In this document: positions 4,924-6,525 of the stretch, in pieces | How the letters are laid out: each line of letters begins with the position of its first letter | Numbering within the stretch: the first letter of the stretch is position 1 | Source of the DNA: Elusimicrobiota bacterium | Lineage (GTDB): Bacteria; Elusimicrobiota; Elusimicrobia; 2-02-FULL-39-32 | NCBI GenBank assembly: GCA_023249715.1 | Contig: JAHFCA010000006.1 | Location: forward strand, 1 to 6,525 | Length of the DNA: 6,525 nucleotides | Direction: 5' to 3' | Program-made: the position numbers and the translations under genes | The notes under the pieces: generated by a model | Database searches by the model: none | What the model was told of the DNA's origin: nothing | What the model saw: only the letters and a program-made list of their open reading frames with translations

Positions 4924-5553
4924 TCACTTATCTTCGTATGCGTCTAAGTAGGGACGAAAGCGCACATTCGCTCCCAATTTTTTTACAAATTGCTCAAAAT
5001 CTTTATTTTCTCCTGCCGGAAGCTCTACCGCCGTCACAAATGTTTCGGGAATCAGTTGAGCCGAAAGGCGAATAAATTCTAAAACACTTTCAAACCCTTT
5101 CTCTTTAAATTGGGGAAGGGGACGGTGAATCTCTACCCATTTTTTGGGGTCGATGGTATTTAAAGAGATGGAGACACCCTCTAAAAATTTAGCCAGGTCG
5201 GGAACGATGTTTCTGCCATGAATGAGGTTCCCCAACCCAATCGTATTCAAACGAAACTTTTTTGCTCCGCGGCTCTTAAGGACCTTGGCGATCTCTTCCA
5301 TCTCCTTTAAGCGATAGGTCGATTCTCCATAGCCGCAAAATATAATCTCATTGTATCGGGAAGGATCGTCCACTGAACTTAAAATTTCCGCGACCGTTGG
5401 TTCTTTTTTTAAAAGCAAGTCATTCCCACGATAAAAATAGTCCCAGGTAAATTTAATGCAAAACGCGCAGGCCGTTGGACAGTGGCTAGTAATATTGAGA
5501 TAGAGCCCCTCTTTATAGCGATACGAAAGGGCCGGTTTTTCGCTTCTTTTCAT
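4924..5553 (-). CDS. TatD-associated radical SAM protein
   Basis: 209-residue radical SAM protein. The iron-sulfur cluster motif is CPTACAFC, with C25, C29 and C32 (CxxxCxxC), in the context GLYLNITSHCPTACAFCIKF. FCGYGEST (72-79) is the glycine-rich SAM-contacting strand, and RLNTIGLGN and VSISLNTIDPKKW are the following barrel strands. Size, opening and position directly after tatD fit the small family described as TatD-linked radical SAM proteins, whose reaction I do not know to be established. It has no extra C-terminal cluster domain. The gene shares ATGA with the tatD stop (4-nt overlap), a sign of translational coupling. Directly after its TGA the minus strand has a C7-T4 run, then about 90 bp to element B. 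Confidence 0.9.
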   Translation of the reverse strand: MKRSEKPALSYRYKEGLYLNITSHCPTACAFCIKFTWDYFYRGNDLLLKKEPTVAEILSSVDDPSRYNEIIFCGYGESTYRLKEMEEIAKVLKSRGAKKFRLNTIGLGNLIHGRNIVPDLAKFLEGVSISLNTIDPKKWVEIHRPLPQFKEKGFESVLEFIRLSAQLIPETFVTAVELPAGENKDFEQFVKKLGANVRFRPYLDAYEDK

Positions 5554-6344
5554 TTTAATTTAAAGACCCGTTTTGCATTCTCCGTCGTTTTTTGTCCCAC
5601 AGTTTCTATATCCACTTGGAAAAGTTCTGCCAATTTTGTGGCCACTATGGCCACATAAGAGGGTTCGTTCCTTTTCCCTCTCCAACCCTGCGGGGGGAGA
5701 TAAGGGGAATCGGTCTCAAGCACAATTTTCTCCAAAGGGACATTCTGTATAACTTCCCGTAAAGCATGGGAGTTAGGGTACGTAATAGGGCCATCCACTC
5801 CTAAATAAAATCCTAACTCTAATACCAGTTCCGCAAAACTTCGGTCTCCGGAAAAACAGTGAATTACTCCCGGACATAAATCGGGCCGAGCAGAACCGCC
5901 ATAAAAACTTTTTAAAATTCTTACCATATCCGCCTGAGCTTCTCGGCAATGAATCACCACAGGAAAGTTCAGATCGGCGGCCGCCTCCAAACATTTTCTA
6001 AATAAAAAAATCTGTTCTTCTTTAGAGGCGGTGCTTTTAAAGTAGTCGAGGCCAATTTCTCCAATGGCGACGCAGAGAGGCCCAGACGCCTCTTTTTTTA
6101 TTGTATCAAAATTAAACGAAGCGGCCGTTTCGGCATAATGGGGATGAAACCCGCATGTCCAGTAGAGTTCTTGTCCATCCATTCTCTGCTCTAACGCAAC
6201 CGCTCGCGTCTTATTCCATTCGAGCGGGTCTTCTCCAATTTCTATGAGCGTATGCACTCCCTTTTCTTTAGCTCTTTGGAGAACTTCTTTGCGGTCTAAA
6301 TCGTATTGGGAGTCCCGAATATGGACATGGGTATCTACGAACAT
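5550..6344 (-). CDS. tatD: TatD family metal-dependent DNase/hydrolase
   Basis: 264 residues, full length for the family. It is a cytosolic TIM-barrel metallohydrolase; characterised members are 3'-5' exonucleases or D-aminoacyl-tRNA-like hydrolases. Metal ligands are visible in order: DTHVHI (H6, H8), AIGEIGLDYF (E96), VVIHCRE (H132), GVIHCFSG (H162) and LETDSPYLPP (D212). GFHPHY (65-70) is also typical. The ATG at 6344 has AGGGGG at a good distance. metG ends 27 nt upstream, an arrangement common in bacteria, and the radical SAM gene overlaps its stop by 4 nt, so metG-tatD-radical SAM is very likely one transcript. Which TatD-like activity this copy has cannot be decided from sequence. Confidence 0.96.
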   Translation of the reverse strand: MFVDTHVHIRDSQYDLDRKEVLQRAKEKGVHTLIEIGEDPLEWNKTRAVALEQRMDGQELYWTCGFHPHYAETAASFNFDTIKKEASGPLCVAIGEIGLDYFKSTASKEEQIFLFRKCLEAAADLNFPVVIHCREAQADMVRILKSFYGGSARPDLCPGVIHCFSGDRSFAELVLELGFYLGVDGPITYPNSHALREVIQNVPLEKIVLETDSPYLPPQGWRGKRNEPSYVAIVATKLAELFQVDIETVGQKTTENAKRVFKLK

Positions 6345-6348
6345 ATTA

Positions 6349-6354
6349 CCCCCT
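6349..6354 (-). promoter_or_regulatory. Ribosome binding site of tatD
   Basis: AGGGGG on the minus strand, 4 nt before ATG 6344, in the 27-nt gap after the metG stop. It supports this start codon and independent initiation of tatD. Confidence 0.55.
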
Positions 6355-6371
6355 ATATTTATCGTCGAATT

Positions 6372-6525
6372 TCATAACCCAAACAATTCAGTTGGAAGCG
6401 TGAACCGAGGGAAAAGCGGGGCGCCTTTCTCAATTTTGTCCCGATCCGTAAAATGGAGAGCGGGATTGAGAAGCACCTCTTTAGCGCACTCTTTTAAACT
6501 CCGTTTTTCTCCCAAGCGGCGCCAC
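6372..6525 (-). CDS. metG: Methionyl-tRNA synthetase, C-terminal end (partial)
   Basis: Only the last 50 codons are in the window. They include WRRLGEKRSL near the edge and then DRDKIEKGAPLFPR, the classic end of the MetRS anticodon-binding domain (family pattern roughly ...KIgkpePLFPRI). The position just before tatD supports the call, since metG-tatD is a common bacterial pair. MetRS charges tRNA-Met in the cytosol. After LFPR the protein continues FTLPTELFGL and stops; this tail is encoded by the 34-bp repeat D, read from the inside of the repeat outwards. No C-terminal dimerisation domain is present. The catalytic domain is outside the window, so the identification rests on a short stretch plus context. 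Confidence 0.78.
   Translation of the reverse strand, partial: WRRLGEKRSLKECAKEVLLNPALHFTDRDKIEKGAPLFPRFTLPTELFGL
6376..6409. repeat. Element D: 34-bp partial copy of the palindromic repeat
   Basis: Identical over 34 bp to the left end of element B (4662-4695), from AACCCAAACAATTC through GTGAACCGAG, then diverging at once. It is an arm of the GAACCGAG type without the rest of the hairpin; further inward the sequence is normal MetRS coding DNA and no second arm appears. It overlaps the last codons of metG. Confidence 0.9.

Noticed and set aside
5773..5994. 73-codon minus-strand frame inside tatD
   Set aside because: It overlaps the conserved TatD metal-site region in another frame and has no support of its own.

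Overview
This is a stretch of bacterial chromosome of moderate to low G+C in which every recognisable gene is read from the minus strand. In order of transcription (high to low coordinate) they are: the 3' end of metG (methionyl-tRNA synthetase), tatD, a TatD-linked radical SAM gene, a slipin/SPFH gene, a class II aldolase, rsmG, a rhomboid protease, a small LAGLIDADG protein, folE, and the 5' end of a resB-like gene. The genes are mostly housekeeping. ResB points to cytochrome c maturation by system II. I cannot place the lineage; an uncultured Gram-negative-type bacterium is a reasonable guess.

Layout: 6372-6525 metG C-terminus; 5550-6344 tatD, sharing ATGA with the radical SAM gene at 4924-5553; 4640-4923 a gap with a candidate promoter and palindromic element B; 3860-4639 slipin and 3305-3856 aldolase, almost touching; 2901-3304 a gap filled by the large nested palindrome, element C; 2127-2900 rsmG; 2033-2126 a short gap with half of element A; 1355-2032 rhomboid; 1248-1354 a gap with a parS-like or terminator-like palindrome; 906-1247 LAGLIDADG gene overlapping folE (335-916); 1-317 resB start.

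The most unusual content lies between and at the ends of the genes. Elements A (2044-2204) and B (4662-4825) are long hairpins of about 160 bp. They share termini (AACCCAAA...TTTGGGTT), internal motifs and a conserved difference between their two arms, yet their outer stems differ in sequence while staying self-complementary. A 34-bp terminal piece identical to one arm of B (element D) forms the end of metG. Element A supplies the last 25 codons of rsmG, with the stop codon at the hairpin apex; one arm of B also has 25 open codons and TAG at its apex. Element C has 36-bp perfect outer arms and an inner 173-bp hairpin, which shares with B a 3x3 mismatch (GAA opposite GAA) between a T-rich and an A-rich tract. 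This looks like a family of protein-tail-forming palindromic repeats, comparable in idea to Rickettsia palindromic elements but not recognised by me as a named family.
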